64,000 nt of DNA from SAR86 cluster bacterium. GTDB taxonomy: Bacteria > Pseudomonadota > Gammaproteobacteria > Magnimaribacterales > AG-339-G14. Location of the stretch: NCBI GenBank assembly GCA_028135785.1, contig JAOIHS010000002.1, forward strand, positions 89,386 to 153,385, in the 5' to 3' direction. The notes under the pieces were generated by a model, which made no database searches, had not been told where the DNA came from, and saw only the letters and a list, made by a program, of their open reading frames with translations. Shown piece by piece: positions 39,917 through 51,296 of the stretch (its first letter is position 1; every line of letters starts with the position of its first letter). The translations under genes and the position numbers were made by a program.

Positions 39917-41900
39917 AGTAAAATGGGGCATCATAGGAACCGGCAGTATAGCTAGCTCGTTTGCGCATTCCATTAAAAGTAGTAAAAATGCAGATTTAAC
40001 AAGTGTTTATGGTAGAAGCAAATCAAAACTTCATGATTTCTCTCAAAAATTTAATTTAAAAGATTTTAATTCTTTAGATCATTTTTTGTCTTCAAAAGAG
40101 ATTGACGCAATTTATATAGCAACTCCTCATAGCTCACATTTTCTATATTCATATGAGGCAATAAAAAATAAAAAACACGTCTTGTGCGAAAAGCCAATAG
40201 CCCTTAATTCTTCAGAAAGCATGGTGCTTGTAAATGAAGCAAGAAAGAATGAAGTTTTTTTAATGGAAGCTTTTATGTATCGAACCCATCCTCAAACTCA
40301 AAATATAATTGAACTTACCAAGAAAGAATTTTCAGGTAAAAAAATCAAAATAGAATGTTCTTTTGGATTCAATGCAAAGGTATCAGAAGATCATAGGCTG
40401 AGAAATTTAAATCTCGCCGGCGGAGCCATTTTAGATGTTGGTTGTTATCCATTATCAATGGTTAGATTGATAGCTGGAGCATTAAGCGATAAAAAATTTA
40501 TAGAGCCTTTAGAAATTAAAGTATCAGCAGAAATAGACAAAACAGGAGTTGATATTAGCTCAACAGCTGAATTAATTTTTTCAGAAAATATTAGCGCTGA
40601 AATAAAGACAGCAATCAATAATGATCTGCCTAACAATTTAATTATTAAAAGCAGTGATAAAACTTTAGAGGTTAGCCAGCCCTGGCATTGCGGTCAATTT
40701 CAAGATGGAAAGTCTTCAATTTCTCTCTCAGTAGCCGGCAAAGAAACAAAAGAATTTCATGTTAAAGATGAAACTGGTTTATTTACAAGAGAAATTAATC
40801 ATGCTTCTGAAGCTATCTTAAGTAGACAGATAGAGTCAGATTTTATGTCTCATGGCGATACTTTAGGAAATATGATCTCGTTGGAAAACTGGTATAAATC
40901 GGCTGGAGTAATTTACCCTCAAAATTTTCCAGAAAATTCTCCTATTTTTTTTCCGATCGATAAATCAAAAAAAATTATTGATAAAGTGAATATTGATGAA
41001 ATCGATAAAGTAGGCTCAAGAATAGTTTTTGGATGCGATAATCAAACCTCATCTCTCCATGCTTCAACCATGTTTGATCATTTTTTTGAACACGGTGGAA
41101 ATATTTTCGATACAGCATATATCTATAATTCTGGTAAATCTGATTCATATTTAGGGGAATGGATTTCTTCTAGAAAATTATCTAATGAAGTAATTGTTAT
41201 AGGGAAGGGCGCTCATACGCCTGAATGCGATCCAAAATTCATAAGGCCGCAATTAGAAGAATCTCTAGATAGGCTTAGACTTGATGCCTTAGACATTTAT
41301 TGTTTGCACAGAGATAATTTGGAAATCCCAGTTTCTGAATTTATAGATGCTTTAAATGAACTAAAGGATGAGGGATTAATAAAATCTTTTGGTGCATCTA
41401 ACTGGACTTTCGAAAGATTTAAAGAAAGCACGGACTATTCAGAAAAGAGTAACAAAGTAGGTTTTAAAATTCTTAGTAATAATTTTAGTCTAGCAGAGAT
41501 GATAAGCCCCGTATGGCCAGGATGTATTCATTGTGATGAAGACTATCTATCTTATTTAATCAAAAAAAATGTTTTGCTTTTTCCTTGGTCAAGTCAAGCA
41601 AGAGGGTTTTTTATACAAAGAGACTTATTTCCAAAAAAAGATCATTTTTCAAATCCCACATCAGAAGAAGAAAAAAGAGTCTGGCACAACGAAATCAATC
41701 TAAGAAGAAGAGAAAAGTGCTTTAAGCTTGCTAAAGATCTAAATTGTACTTCTATTGAATTAGCTCTGGCATATGTTCTTAACAAAAATAAAAATATTTT
41801 TCCATTAGTTGGACCAAGGACATTGTTTGAGTCGGAAAGTTGCATGAAAGCAACGAAAATAGAATTATCTCAAAGTCAGATGGATTGGCTTGTTGAGTAA
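39900..41900 (+). CDS. Gfo/Idh/MocA oxidoreductase fused to aldo/keto reductase
   Basis: N-half: WGIIGTGSIASSFAHSI, HVLCEKPIALN; C-half: GGNIFDTAYIYNSGKSDSYLGEWI, LDALDIYCLHRDN, IKSFGASNW. Confidence 0.88.
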   Translation: MKKVNKVKWGIIGTGSIASSFAHSIKSSKNADLTSVYGRSKSKLHDFSQKFNLKDFNSLDHFLSSKEIDAIYIATPHSSHFLYSYEAIKNKKHVLCEKPIALNSSESMVLVNEARKNEVFLMEAFMYRTHPQTQNIIELTKKEFSGKKIKIECSFGFNAKVSEDHRLRNLNLAGGAILDVGCYPLSMVRLIAGALSDKKFIEPLEIKVSAEIDKTGVDISSTAELIFSENISAEIKTAINNDLPNNLIIKSSDKTLEVSQPWHCGQFQDGKSSISLSVAGKETKEFHVKDETGLFTREINHASEAILSRQIESDFMSHGDTLGNMISLENWYKSAGVIYPQNFPENSPIFFPIDKSKKIIDKVNIDEIDKVGSRIVFGCDNQTSSLHASTMFDHFFEHGGNIFDTAYIYNSGKSDSYLGEWISSRKLSNEVIVIGKGAHTPECDPKFIRPQLEESLDRLRLDALDIYCLHRDNLEIPVSEFIDALNELKDEGLIKSFGASNWTFERFKESTDYSEKSNKVGFKILSNNFSLAEMISPVWPGCIHCDEDYLSYLIKKNVLLFPWSSQARGFFIQRDLFPKKDHFSNPTSEEEKRVWHNEINLRRREKCFKLAKDLNCTSIELALAYVLNKNKNIFPLVGPRTLFESESCMKATKIELSQSQMDWLVE

Positions 41901-41954
41901 TTACACTTTAGCTGTAAAATTATTATATAAGTATTTTTAATTTAAGGAGAAATT

Positions 41955-42347
41955 ATGACTAATAAAGAATTTATTTTTTTAGGAATCAACATAGAAAAAA
42001 TTTCCATAATCTATGGAGCTTTTTTAATTCTATGGGGAGTTTCCGTTTCTTTTCTTTCTGGGAGTGAATCAGTAACCTCTTTTATACCTTCTTTTTTTGG
42101 TATACCCATCTTAATATTTGCTGTTTTGACGATACTTTTTCCAGAAAGAAAAAAACTTTTTATGCACATAATCGTACTAATTGGATTAATTATTTTTCTA
42201 GGTGGTTTAGATTTTTTAAGAAGCCTATCTAATCCGTTTGAAAATATCTGGGCAGATTCTTCAAAACTTATGTTACTTGTTACCGGACTGATTTTTACTT
42301 ATATAAACGTCAAGTCATTTATTTTTATTCGCAAAAATAGAGATTAA
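41955..42347 (+). CDS. small integral membrane protein, unknown
   Basis: 130 aa, about four hydrophobic segments; preceded by AAGGAG. Confidence 0.55.
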   Translation: MTNKEFIFLGINIEKISIIYGAFLILWGVSVSFLSGSESVTSFIPSFFGIPILIFAVLTILFPERKKLFMHIIVLIGLIIFLGGLDFLRSLSNPFENIWADSSKLMLLVTGLIFTYINVKSFIFIRKNRD

Positions 42348-42349
42348 AA

Positions 42350-44782
42350 TTAATCAATAATTAGAGATTGTTCCAATTGAATTTGATTACTAGATGAGCC
42401 GATCAAAATTTTATAATTTCCTTTTCTTACTTCCCATTTTTTTGAATTAATATTCCAAAAAGAAAAATTTCGGCTCTTTAATACAAATTTTAAATTACAG
42501 CTTTCATCTTGCCTAATCATAGGCTTTTCAAAAGCTTGAAGGCCTTTAATAGGTTCATTTTCATCACCATCTAAATAACTTACGTAACATTGAGCAACTT
42601 CCTGACCATCCATTAGACCAGTATTTTTGATAACCAAAGAACACGATACATCTCCTGAATCTTCTTTAGTAATAGACAAATCTTTATATTGAAAAGAAGT
42701 ATAAGAAAGACCATGGCCAAAAGGGTATAACGGATTTATATCCTTTCTTTCGTACCATTTATAACCAACTAACAGTTTTTCTTCATAATTCATTTGTAAA
42801 TCTTGGCCGGGATATGAAGAGAAGGCGGGAGTATCTTTAATGCTAATTGGGAAAGTAGTAGGAAGTTTTCCAGATGGGTTCACATTACCAAATATAATAT
42901 CAACTAGTGCATTCCCATGCTCTTGCCCGCCAAACCAAGATTGAATTATTGCGCGGGTATCTTCTTGCCAAGGCATAGATACTGGAGCTCCCGAATTAAT
43001 GACAACTAAAGTATTAGGATTAGATTTTAAAACTTCCGCAATTAATATATCTTGATCAGCTGGCAAATCTAGATTTTCTCTATCATGACCCTCTGTTTCC
43101 CAGTCTGAATTTGTACCTATAATAAGAACCACCGCATCACTTCGGCTTGCAGTTTTTTTAGCTTCATCAAGTAAATTGAAAGAATCAGGAACAGCGCACC
43201 CAAAGTGAATTGCTGGAAATCTGCCCTCAAAATAATATTCTATTTCTATTTTATAAATTTCTCCTTTCACTAAACTTTGTTTTTTTCTTATTGGTTTGGA
43301 TGCGAATGAAAAGAAAGCTTCTCCGGGTTCTGTTTTGGTCCAGTTATCTATTATTTCGTTTCCATTTATTTTTAATCTGCTTTTGCCAATAGCAAAAACC
43401 TCAAATTCAAATTCTCCAGAAATATCAGGAACATAGTCACAGGAAAATTTAACGGATACATCTGGCCTCTCAGATTTATTAATAATATCTTTAGCGAAAC
43501 CATCGAACACCCAATATTTATTACCTGTCAAAATTTCAGAATCAATAAGGATATTTTTTTCTATTTGACCTTCAAAGTATTCAACTAAAAAGCCTTTAGT
43601 ATTTTTGAATAATCTCTCATCAAGTTTAGGAAGATATTTGTAAGTATGCATTCCTTTTGCATAATTTATTTCGACAGAATTTCCTACAAAGTTTTCTATT
43701 GATTGAAGAGGGTGAGTCTCATAATGAGGTTTTAAGCTGGCACTTCCTCCCCCAATTATTTGACTAAATTTCGAGTTTGGCCCGATAACAGCAAGGGAAT
43801 TAATTTTTTCCTTATCTAAAGGTAAAAAACTTTCATTTCTCAAAAGAACCATTCCTTCACAAGCTACTTTTTTTAATAATTTTTGATGACTTGATCTATT
43901 ATTTTCTTTTTCAGCTTTATTTTCTGGATGTGTAAATCTTTCTGTAAATGAAGCCATGGAAAGTATCCTTTTGACTTTGTCATCAATTAAAATTTCTTCA
44001 ACATTTCCTCTTTTAATTTCTTCTATTAGTTTTGCACCCCAAGTTCCACCCGGACCAGGCATTTCCATATCCAATCCACCATTTGCATTGTCTATTGTTT
44101 CTAATGCGGCTCCCCAATCACTCACAACATAACCATCGAAATTCCATTCATTTTTTAAAATATCGATAAGAAGTTCCTTATGAGAGCTACAGTAAATATT
44201 ATTTAGCTTGTTATAAGCAGACATAACAGATTTTGCATTCCCTTCTTTTATACTCATCTCAAAAGGTAGAAGGTATATCTCTCTTAACGTCCTCTCATCA
44301 ACATTTGAGCTCACAGTATGTCTTTGATATTCAGTATCATTTGCTATGAAATGTTTAACGCAAGCAGCAACTTTTTGCGACTGAACTCCTTTAACATAGC
44401 TAGTGGCGAGAATTCCTGTAAGAACAGGATCTTCAGAATAACTTTCAAAATGTCTTCCACCCAAAGGATGTCTATGAATATTTATCGTTGGACCTAATAA
44501 AACATCTACATCCTTATCTTTTGCTTCTTCACCAAGTGCAATACCTACTTTATTCATCAAGTCAGAATTCCATGTAGCTCCCATTAAAATAGGACTCGGG
44601 AAACAAGCCGATCTTTTATTCGATGTAGAGTCTCCTCGAACCCCATTAGGCCCATCAGACATTTTTATGGATGGAATAGACAGTCTTTCAACTTTATTTG
44701 AATACCAAGAATTAAACCCGCTCAATAAAGAAACTTTCTCTTCTAAAGTTAAATCATTTACTAGATTATCTATATCAGGCAT
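42350..44782 (-). CDS. glycoside hydrolase family 3 beta-glucosidase with PA14-like insertion
   Basis: GPTINIHRHPLGGRHFESYSEDP, VVSDWGAA nucleophile motif, GFLVEYFEG...GEFEFEVFAIGKSRLKINGNEIIDNW PA14-like, HGLSYTSF C-terminal domain. Confidence 0.9.
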   Translation of the reverse strand: MPDIDNLVNDLTLEEKVSLLSGFNSWYSNKVERLSIPSIKMSDGPNGVRGDSTSNKRSACFPSPILMGATWNSDLMNKVGIALGEEAKDKDVDVLLGPTINIHRHPLGGRHFESYSEDPVLTGILATSYVKGVQSQKVAACVKHFIANDTEYQRHTVSSNVDERTLREIYLLPFEMSIKEGNAKSVMSAYNKLNNIYCSSHKELLIDILKNEWNFDGYVVSDWGAALETIDNANGGLDMEMPGPGGTWGAKLIEEIKRGNVEEILIDDKVKRILSMASFTERFTHPENKAEKENNRSSHQKLLKKVACEGMVLLRNESFLPLDKEKINSLAVIGPNSKFSQIIGGGSASLKPHYETHPLQSIENFVGNSVEINYAKGMHTYKYLPKLDERLFKNTKGFLVEYFEGQIEKNILIDSEILTGNKYWVFDGFAKDIINKSERPDVSVKFSCDYVPDISGEFEFEVFAIGKSRLKINGNEIIDNWTKTEPGEAFFSFASKPIRKKQSLVKGEIYKIEIEYYFEGRFPAIHFGCAVPDSFNLLDEAKKTASRSDAVVLIIGTNSDWETEGHDRENLDLPADQDILIAEVLKSNPNTLVVINSGAPVSMPWQEDTRAIIQSWFGGQEHGNALVDIIFGNVNPSGKLPTTFPISIKDTPAFSSYPGQDLQMNYEEKLLVGYKWYERKDINPLYPFGHGLSYTSFQYKDLSITKEDSGDVSCSLVIKNTGLMDGQEVAQCYVSYLDGDENEPIKGLQAFEKPMIRQDESCNLKFVLKSRNFSFWNINSKKWEVRKGNYKILIGSSSNQIQLEQSLIID

Positions 44783-44796
44783 ATAAATATATTTTC

Positions 44797-45063
44797 TTAA
44801 GTTGGTTGATAGCCTTCTGGTTGATCTGTAATTTTATTATCTAAAAAATTTTGAAGCTGTTCGTTAAGATATTTTCTCGTTTCACTATCGGCTAAACTCA
44901 ATTGCTTCTCATTGATTAACATTGTTTGAAAAGAAAGCCATTCTTGCCATGCTTTTTTTGAAACATTATTGAATAAATCTACTCCATTTGGACCAGGAAA
45001 TGGAGCTCTGTCCATTCTAGGGAGATCTTTTTTATATTTTCTACAAAAAACAGTACTACTCAT
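44797..45063 (-). CDS. YggX Fe(2+)-trafficking protein
   Basis: VFCRKYKKDLPRMDRAPFPGPNGVDLFNNVSKKAWQEW. Confidence 0.95.
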   Translation of the reverse strand: MSSTVFCRKYKKDLPRMDRAPFPGPNGVDLFNNVSKKAWQEWLSFQTMLINEKQLSLADSETRKYLNEQLQNFLDNKITDQPEGYQPT

Positions 45064-46073
45064 AAATAATTATTAATAATTTCTTTAACGGGTTTGGGTA
45101 AACCCATCTTACCTGAATCAGATTTTTTAACCCAAGCAAAAGAAGATCTATCAATTTTTAGTCGATCTCTCTGTTCTATTGAATATTTCATAGTAGAGAT
45201 TGTTAATTTTTGATGAGATAAATTATGGGTCAGAAGCGGAAGAACTTCTTTTTTTTCTAATAAATTTAGATTGCTTTTGCTAAACATATTCTTTTCAGGA
45301 AAAAGCCAAAGATTTTGCCATATTCCCTTTTTTTCATTTCTTCTTAGTAAAACCTTATCTTTTGAAAAAATAAAAAACCAATTTATGTCTCTTTCTTTTT
45401 TTGGCTTAGAAGGAACTTTAAAAGGAATCTGATTTTGAAAATTTAGTTCTTTGGCTAAACAGTTTCTTTTAATCGGACACTCACAACATGTAGGATTTTT
45501 AGGTTTGCATAATAATGAACCTAAATCCATTATTCCTTGCGAATAAGATCTGAAATTTTTTTCAGGCAGTAGATTTTCCGCGAACTTTAATAAGTTTTTT
45601 TGAGTCTTAATATTATTGATTGGCGATTGATCTCCTGAATACCTAAGTAAGACTCTTTTTACATTCCCATCAAGAATTATTCCTGGTTTTTCGAAGGCAA
45701 GACTTAAGATTGCTCCAGCAGTTGATATACCAATTCCTGGAAGCTTTATTAAATCTTCATAATAATTTGGAAGAATATTATTAAATTCTTTCTGAAGGAT
45801 GATCGCAGTTTTATGAATATTTCTAGCTCTTGAGTAATAACCTAGTCCTGACCATAAAGCTAAAACTTTTTCCGGTTTTGCTTTGGCTAGCGAGTCGATG
45901 TTAGGAAAATTTTTAATAAATTTATGAAAATAAGGAATTACGGTCTTAACTTGAGTTTGTTGCAACATAATTTCCGATATCCATACATGATATGGATTTT
46001 TTGTTTGCCATGGCAGATCATTTCTTCCATCTCTTTTTTGCCAATTAATAATTTTTTTTGAGAATGTTGTCAT
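45060..46073 (-). CDS. mutY: A/G-specific adenine glycosylase
   Basis: [30 protein letters not shown]; FeS cluster CxxxxxxCxxCxxxxxC ([17 protein letters not shown]). Confidence 0.95.
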   Translation of the reverse strand: MTTFSKKIINWQKRDGRNDLPWQTKNPYHVWISEIMLQQTQVKTVIPYFHKFIKNFPNIDSLAKAKPEKVLALWSGLGYYSRARNIHKTAIILQKEFNNILPNYYEDLIKLPGIGISTAGAILSLAFEKPGIILDGNVKRVLLRYSGDQSPINNIKTQKNLLKFAENLLPEKNFRSYSQGIMDLGSLLCKPKNPTCCECPIKRNCLAKELNFQNQIPFKVPSKPKKERDINWFFIFSKDKVLLRRNEKKGIWQNLWLFPEKNMFSKSNLNLLEKKEVLPLLTHNLSHQKLTISTMKYSIEQRDRLKIDRSSFAWVKKSDSGKMGLPKPVKEIINNYL

Positions 46074-46128
46074 CTTGCTTATTTTAACCTTTTCCGTCCG
46101 CTATAATGATCCTTTAGAAGAGATAATT

Positions 46129-46716
46129 ATGAGAAATACAAGTATTGAAAGAAACACAAAAGAAACTCAGATTTCATTGAGTTTAGAATTAGACGGAATA
46201 GGCAAAAGTTCCCAGGATATAGAAATTCCTTTTTTTGCTCACATGCTAGATCAAATCGCAAAACACGGAGACTTCGATATAGATCTTAAAGCAACAGGAG
46301 ATTTGGAAGTGGATGCTCATCACACAGTTGAAGATGTCGGAATTACCTTAGGCGAAGCTTTTAATAAAGCTCTGGGCGATAAAAAAGGAATCACGCGTTA
46401 TGGATATGCTTATGCTCCCTTAGATGAAGCTTTATCTAGAGTAGTGATAGATTTTTCTGGGAGACCTGGTTTGATGTGGGATGTTAATTTTACTAAACAA
46501 ACTATAAATGATTTTGATTTGCAATTAATTAAAGAATTTTTTCAAGGCTTTACTAACAAATCCTTGGCAACGATACATATTGATAATTTAAAAGGTGATA
46601 ATGCTCATCACCAAGCTGAAACGATCTTCAAAGCTTTTGCACTAGCTTTAAAACAATCTTGTTCATTAGATGAAGCAAAATCTGGTCAGATTCCTTCAAC
46701 TAAAGGATGTCTCTAG
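46129..46716 (+). CDS. hisB: imidazoleglycerol-phosphate dehydratase
   Basis: [47 protein letters not shown]; start chosen at [10 protein letters not shown] (ORF track begins 46075). Confidence 0.95.
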   Translation: MRNTSIERNTKETQISLSLELDGIGKSSQDIEIPFFAHMLDQIAKHGDFDIDLKATGDLEVDAHHTVEDVGITLGEAFNKALGDKKGITRYGYAYAPLDEALSRVVIDFSGRPGLMWDVNFTKQTINDFDLQLIKEFFQGFTNKSLATIHIDNLKGDNAHHQAETIFKAFALALKQSCSLDEAKSGQIPSTKGCL

Positions 46717-46731
46717 AAAGGCACAAATATT

Positions 46732-47349
46732 ATGAAAATTGGCGTCATTGATTATGGTGCAAGTAATATCTTTTCTGTTGTCAGAGCTTTAAACAGCCTT
46801 GGTGCAAACACTTCAGTTGTAAAAAAACCAGAAGATTTTAATGGAATTGATAAGTTAGTTTTCCCTGGTCAGGGTTCTATGGGTTCTTGTATGTCGAGGC
46901 TTAATAAAGCCGAAATGGTTATTCCTATAAAAGAATTTATAGAGGAAAAACCTTTTCTAGGAATCTGTTTAGGGCTTCAAGTTTTATTTTCAGGTAGTCA
47001 AGAAAGTATAGAAGAGAAAGGGTTGGGAGTGTTTTCTGAAGAAATAAAAAAATTTGAATCCCCAGAAAATACTAAACTTAAGATTCCCCATATGGGATGG
47101 AATCAAGTTGACTTTAGCCAAGATCATTTTTTATGGAATGGATTGGAAAGTGGAGCAAATTATTACTTTGTGCATTCTTATCTTTCTTGCAAACTCAAAG
47201 AAGAGTTTATTTATTCAAAAACTGAGCATGGTCAAATTTTTAATTCAGCTATTTCAAAAGATAATATATTTGCAACTCAATTTCATCCCGAAAAAAGTGG
47301 AAAGCTGGGTTTAAAGTTCCTTGAAAATTTTTTAAATTGGAGGCCTTAA
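46732..47349 (+). CDS. hisH: imidazole glycerol phosphate synthase glutaminase subunit
   Basis: IDYGASNIFSVVRAL, FPGQGSMGSCM, FLGICLGLQVLF, ATQFHPEKSGKLG. Confidence 0.95.
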   Translation: MKIGVIDYGASNIFSVVRALNSLGANTSVVKKPEDFNGIDKLVFPGQGSMGSCMSRLNKAEMVIPIKEFIEEKPFLGICLGLQVLFSGSQESIEEKGLGVFSEEIKKFESPENTKLKIPHMGWNQVDFSQDHFLWNGLESGANYYFVHSYLSCKLKEEFIYSKTEHGQIFNSAISKDNIFATQFHPEKSGKLGLKFLENFLNWRP

Positions 47350-48075
47350 TTGATTCCTATACCAGCGATTGACATTCAAAATGGTAGATGTGTGAGACTA
47401 AAAATGGGAGATTTGAGTAGCGCTACTACTTACTACGAAAACCCTTTAGAAGCCGCAGAATTTTGGTTAAATAAAGGCACAAAAAAAATTCATATTGTAG
47501 ATTTGGACGGAGCCTTGGCTGGCGATTCTTCTAATTCAACTTCGGTAATTTCAATTCGAGAAACCTTCCCTGAACTTGATATTCAATTAGGAGGAGGAAT
47601 AAGAAATATGAAAACTTTAGAAAATTATTTTGAAAAAGGCATCGACTCCTTAATTTTAGGAAGTGTTGCTATTAAAAATAAAATTTTTTTTACAGAAGCT
47701 TGCAAGAAATACCCTAAAAAAATAATCTTAGGAATAGATGCAAGAAAAGGGTTTGTCTCCACTGAAGCCTGGACAGAATCCTCACAAATTTTAGCTACTG
47801 ATATTGTGAAAAGTTTCTCAGATTTGCCAATAAAAGCTCTGATTTATACAGATATAAGCAAAGATGGAATGATGCAAGGACCAAATATTGAAGAAACAAA
47901 GCAAATTTCTTTGAGTACTCAGATACCTGTTATAGCATCTGGCGGAGTAAGAAATTTAAACGATTTAATAGAGCTTTCTAAAATAAATAATATCTATGGA
48001 GCAATTTGTGGAAAATCATTATACGAAGGAACCCTTGATTTTTCTGAAGCCACTGAGTATTTTAAAAAAATATGA
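47350..48075 (+). CDS. hisA: phosphoribosylformimino-5-aminoimidazole carboxamide ribotide isomerase (TTG start)
   Basis: IPAIDIQNGRCVRL; IQLGGGIRN; starts at TTG immediately after the hisH stop. Confidence 0.93.
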   Translation: MIPIPAIDIQNGRCVRLKMGDLSSATTYYENPLEAAEFWLNKGTKKIHIVDLDGALAGDSSNSTSVISIRETFPELDIQLGGGIRNMKTLENYFEKGIDSLILGSVAIKNKIFFTEACKKYPKKIILGIDARKGFVSTEAWTESSQILATDIVKSFSDLPIKALIYTDISKDGMMQGPNIEETKQISLSTQIPVIASGGVRNLNDLIELSKINNIYGAICGKSLYEGTLDFSEATEYFKKI

Positions 48076-48830
48076 GCTTAACTATAAGAATAATTCCATG
48101 TTTAGATGTTCGAGGAGGTCGAGTAGTTAAAGGAATAAACTTTAAAGATATCATAGACGCTGGAGATCCAGCCGAAGCAGCATTGAGATATGATCAAGAA
48201 GGAGCAGATGAAATATGTATGTTAGATATAGATGCTTCATATGAGGCTAGATCTACTACTTTAGAAACTGTAGAAAAAATAGCTAACCAAGTATTTATAC
48301 CGTTTACTGTTGGCGGGGGAGTCAAAAGCATTGAAGATGTTGAAATTTTATTAAAATCAGGTGCGGATAAAGTTTCTATAAATACCTCTGGAATTACTAA
48401 TCCTAAACTTATTTCAGAAGCTTCAAAAGAATTTGGATCGCAATGCATTGTTGTAGCAATAGATGCTAAGTACGATTCTGAAAACTGGCATGTTTATACG
48501 CATGGAGGTAAAAACAAAACAAAATTAGAGGCTTTATCATGGGCAAAAGAAGTAGAACAATTAGGGGCAGGAGAGATTCTAATGACCTCTATGGACAAAG
48601 ATGGAACCAAGTCAGGATTTGATAATGCGCTCAATAGTAAGTTAGCTAGCATATTAAAAATTCCTCTTATTGCATCTGGAGGAGCTGGAAAACTAAATCA
48701 TCTAGTTGATGCTGTTAAATTAGGAAAAGCAGATGCCGTTCTCGCTGCTAGTATTTTTCACTATCAGGAAATATCTATAAAAGAAGTTAAAAAAGCTCTT
48801 CAAGAAGAAGGTTTGAGTACAAGATTATAA
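48072..48830 (+). CDS. hisF: imidazole glycerol phosphate synthase cyclase subunit
   Basis: [38 protein letters not shown]. Confidence 0.96.
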   Translation: MSLTIRIIPCLDVRGGRVVKGINFKDIIDAGDPAEAALRYDQEGADEICMLDIDASYEARSTTLETVEKIANQVFIPFTVGGGVKSIEDVEILLKSGADKVSINTSGITNPKLISEASKEFGSQCIVVAIDAKYDSENWHVYTHGGKNKTKLEALSWAKEVEQLGAGEILMTSMDKDGTKSGFDNALNSKLASILKIPLIASGGAGKLNHLVDAVKLGKADAVLAASIFHYQEISIKEVKKALQEEGLSTRL

Positions 48831-49454
48831 TTCACTTCTCTGGAATTTCATTTCTTCATTGGAGTAATTAAAGACAATAGGTTCTCCTGTCCCTATTTCT
48901 AGTTTTACTATCTCCTCAGGTGAAATATTTTCTAGTGACATTATTAAAGACCTTAAAGAGTTTCCATGTGCGCAGACCAAGACATTTTTTCCAGTCTCTA
49001 CTAATGGTTTAATTACCGCTTCAAAATAAGGCAAAACTCGCTCTGAAGTATTTTTAAGACTTTCGCCGCCTGGTGGAGGAATATCATAAGATCTTCTCCA
49101 AATATGAACTTGATCTTCGCCCCATTTTTCTCGAGCATCATCTTTATCTAAACCTGATAAATCTCCATAATCTCTTTCATTTAAATCTTGGTTTTCAATA
49201 GTTAATAAATTTATTTGATCTAATCTTTTTAGAATAATTTCGCCAGTTTTCTGAGCTCTAATGAGTTTTGAAGTGAAGTGAATATCAAAATTTATATTTA
49301 AACTCTTAATTTTAATTCCTGCATTTTCAGCTTCGATTATTCCTTTTGGTGTTAGAGGAGGGTTCTTCCAACCAGTAAAAAGATTTTTTTCATTCCATTC
49401 ACTTTGCCCATGACGAACTAAAATAAGATGAGAATTTTTTTTTTCCATATGCAT
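48825..49454 (-). CDS. gpmA: 2,3-bisphosphoglycerate-dependent phosphoglycerate mutase
   Basis: [38 protein letters not shown]. Confidence 0.93.
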   Translation of the reverse strand: MHMEKKNSHLILVRHGQSEWNEKNLFTGWKNPPLTPKGIIEAENAGIKIKSLNINFDIHFTSKLIRAQKTGEIILKRLDQINLLTIENQDLNERDYGDLSGLDKDDAREKWGEDQVHIWRRSYDIPPPGGESLKNTSERVLPYFEAVIKPLVETGKNVLVCAHGNSLRSLIMSLENISPEEIVKLEIGTGEPIVFNYSNEEMKFQRSEL

Positions 49455-49491
49455 AGTTAATAGGTTTATTTCAGTTTATGATACCCGACCT

Positions 49492-49899
49492 ATGGGTTAT
49501 TTTATTCAGTTTTTATTAGATAATTGGTTTATTGTTATACCTCTAATTATTTCAATATTTATCTTTTTCAAACTAGAAGGTATAAGAAATTCCTTTCTAT
49601 TAGATCCTCAACAGATGGTCTTTTTTCTAAATAGAAAAAATGCTGTTTTGATAGATATTAGAAATGAGAAAGATTTTTTAAAAGGTCATATTAGTCAAGC
49701 TGTTCATACAGGTCCAGATATAGATTCGTGTAAAAAAGAGATCAAAAAATCTCCAGAGCAACCCATAATTATTGTTTGTCAAAATGGAAATTACTCATCT
49801 CGAATGGCAAGTGATTTAAAAAAAGAAGGTCAACAGACCTTTATTTTGAAAGGCGGAATAAATTCTTGGACCAGTGAAAAATTACCTCTAATCAACTAA
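49492..49899 (+). CDS. membrane-anchored rhodanese-like domain protein
   Basis: N-terminal TM; LIDIRNEKDFLKGHI; IIVCQNGNYSSRMA catalytic Cys. Confidence 0.88.
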   Translation: MGYFIQFLLDNWFIVIPLIISIFIFFKLEGIRNSFLLDPQQMVFFLNRKNAVLIDIRNEKDFLKGHISQAVHTGPDIDSCKKEIKKSPEQPIIIVCQNGNYSSRMASDLKKEGQQTFILKGGINSWTSEKLPLIN

Positions 49900-51296
49900 A
49901 GATCTAATTCATTCATTTTTCTAGCTAAAGTATTTCTTCCCCAGCCAAGGAGATTGGCGGCTTCACTTTTTTTCCCTTTAGTGGCTTTCATGGCAACTTT
50001 AATCATAGTTCTCTCAAATATAGGAATTGTAGAATTAAGTAGATGATCGTCACCCTTAGAAAGTTTTTCAGCTGCCCAAATTTCTAATAAATCATTCCAA
50101 TTCATTTCAGGCCCTCTCTTTTGAAGCATTAAATCATTTGGAAGGTCAGATGTTTGGATTTCTTGACCAGAAGAAAGAACAGTAAGTGAATGGCAGAGAT
50201 TCTGCAGTTGAAGAACATTTCCCGGCCAAATTAATTTAGAAAATAACTCTTCCACTTCAGAGGATAAGATTTTTGATTCTGAGCCAATCTCTTCTGAAAA
50301 CTTTTCAAAAAAGTAATTAGTAAGTAGAGGGATATCTTCTTTTCTTTCCCTTAATGCAGGAAGGGCAATTCTAATAACATTAAGCCTATGAAAAAGATCT
50401 TCTCTAAATGCACCACTACTAACTTTATCATTCAGATTTTGATTAGTTGCAGCTATTATTCTTACATCTACCTTTACAGGGTCACTACCACCTATTCTAT
50501 AAAACTCACCGCTTGAAAGAACTCTAAGAATTCTTGTTTGAGTTTCGTATGGCATATCACCAATCTCATCTAAAAAAAGAGTAGCATTATGAGCCTGTTC
50601 AAATCTTCCAATTTTTTTATGGTCTGCCCCAGCAAAGGCTCCTTTTTCATATCCAAATAATTCTGATTCTAAAAGTTCAATAGGAATATCTGCCATGTTT
50701 AGAGAAATTAATTTTTTCTCAGCTCTGTCGCTATGCTCATAGATAGCTTGAGCAACCAATTCTTTACCAGTCCCTGATTCACCTACTAATAAAACCGTTG
50801 AACTAGAATGCGATAACTTTCCAATCGAATTAAAAAGATCTTGCATTGCTGGAGACTTACCTATAATTCTGCCTTTCTCTAAATGAATTTCTTCGTCGCT
50901 GATTACTTTTTTCGATCTAATTTTTTTTTGTTCTAACGCTTTAGAAATTTTTGAAATTGCATCATTGATATCAAAAGGTTTCGCAATATAGTCCCATGCT
51001 CCATTTTCAAAAGCATCTACAGTTGTTTCAAGATCTGAATGAGCAGTCATCATTATTACAGGAATATTTGAATGTTCACTTTTAAAAGTATCTAAAAGAT
51101 CCATGCCATCTCTTCCTGGCATTTTCAAATCTGTTAGAAGAACATGAGGTTTTTCTATATCAAGTTGATTAACGACCTCATTTCCATCTTCAAAAACAGA
51201 TACATTAAAACCGGCATCAATAAGTCCTTTTTTAAGGACAAACCTTATTGATTCATCATCATCAGCTATCCAAACTTTTTTTAATTTAGGCATCAT
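49896..51296 (-). CDS. glnG: nitrogen regulation response regulator NtrC
   Basis: Receiver WIADDDESIRFVL, sigma54 AAA+ GESGTGKELVAQAIYEHS, GAFAGADHKKIGRFEQA, Fis-type HTH. Confidence 0.93.
   Translation of the reverse strand: MMPKLKKVWIADDDESIRFVLKKGLIDAGFNVSVFEDGNEVVNQLDIEKPHVLLTDLKMPGRDGMDLLDTFKSEHSNIPVIMMTAHSDLETTVDAFENGAWDYIAKPFDINDAISKISKALEQKKIRSKKVISDEEIHLEKGRIIGKSPAMQDLFNSIGKLSHSSSTVLLVGESGTGKELVAQAIYEHSDRAEKKLISLNMADIPIELLESELFGYEKGAFAGADHKKIGRFEQAHNATLFLDEIGDMPYETQTRILRVLSSGEFYRIGGSDPVKVDVRIIAATNQNLNDKVSSGAFREDLFHRLNVIRIALPALRERKEDIPLLTNYFFEKFSEEIGSESKILSSEVEELFSKLIWPGNVLQLQNLCHSLTVLSSGQEIQTSDLPNDLMLQKRGPEMNWNDLLEIWAAEKLSKGDDHLLNSTIPIFERTMIKVAMKATKGKKSEAANLLGWGRNTLARKMNELDL

Noticed and set aside
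47054-47314. 86-aa + ORF within hisH in another frame
   Set aside because: Alternate-frame artefact within hisH.
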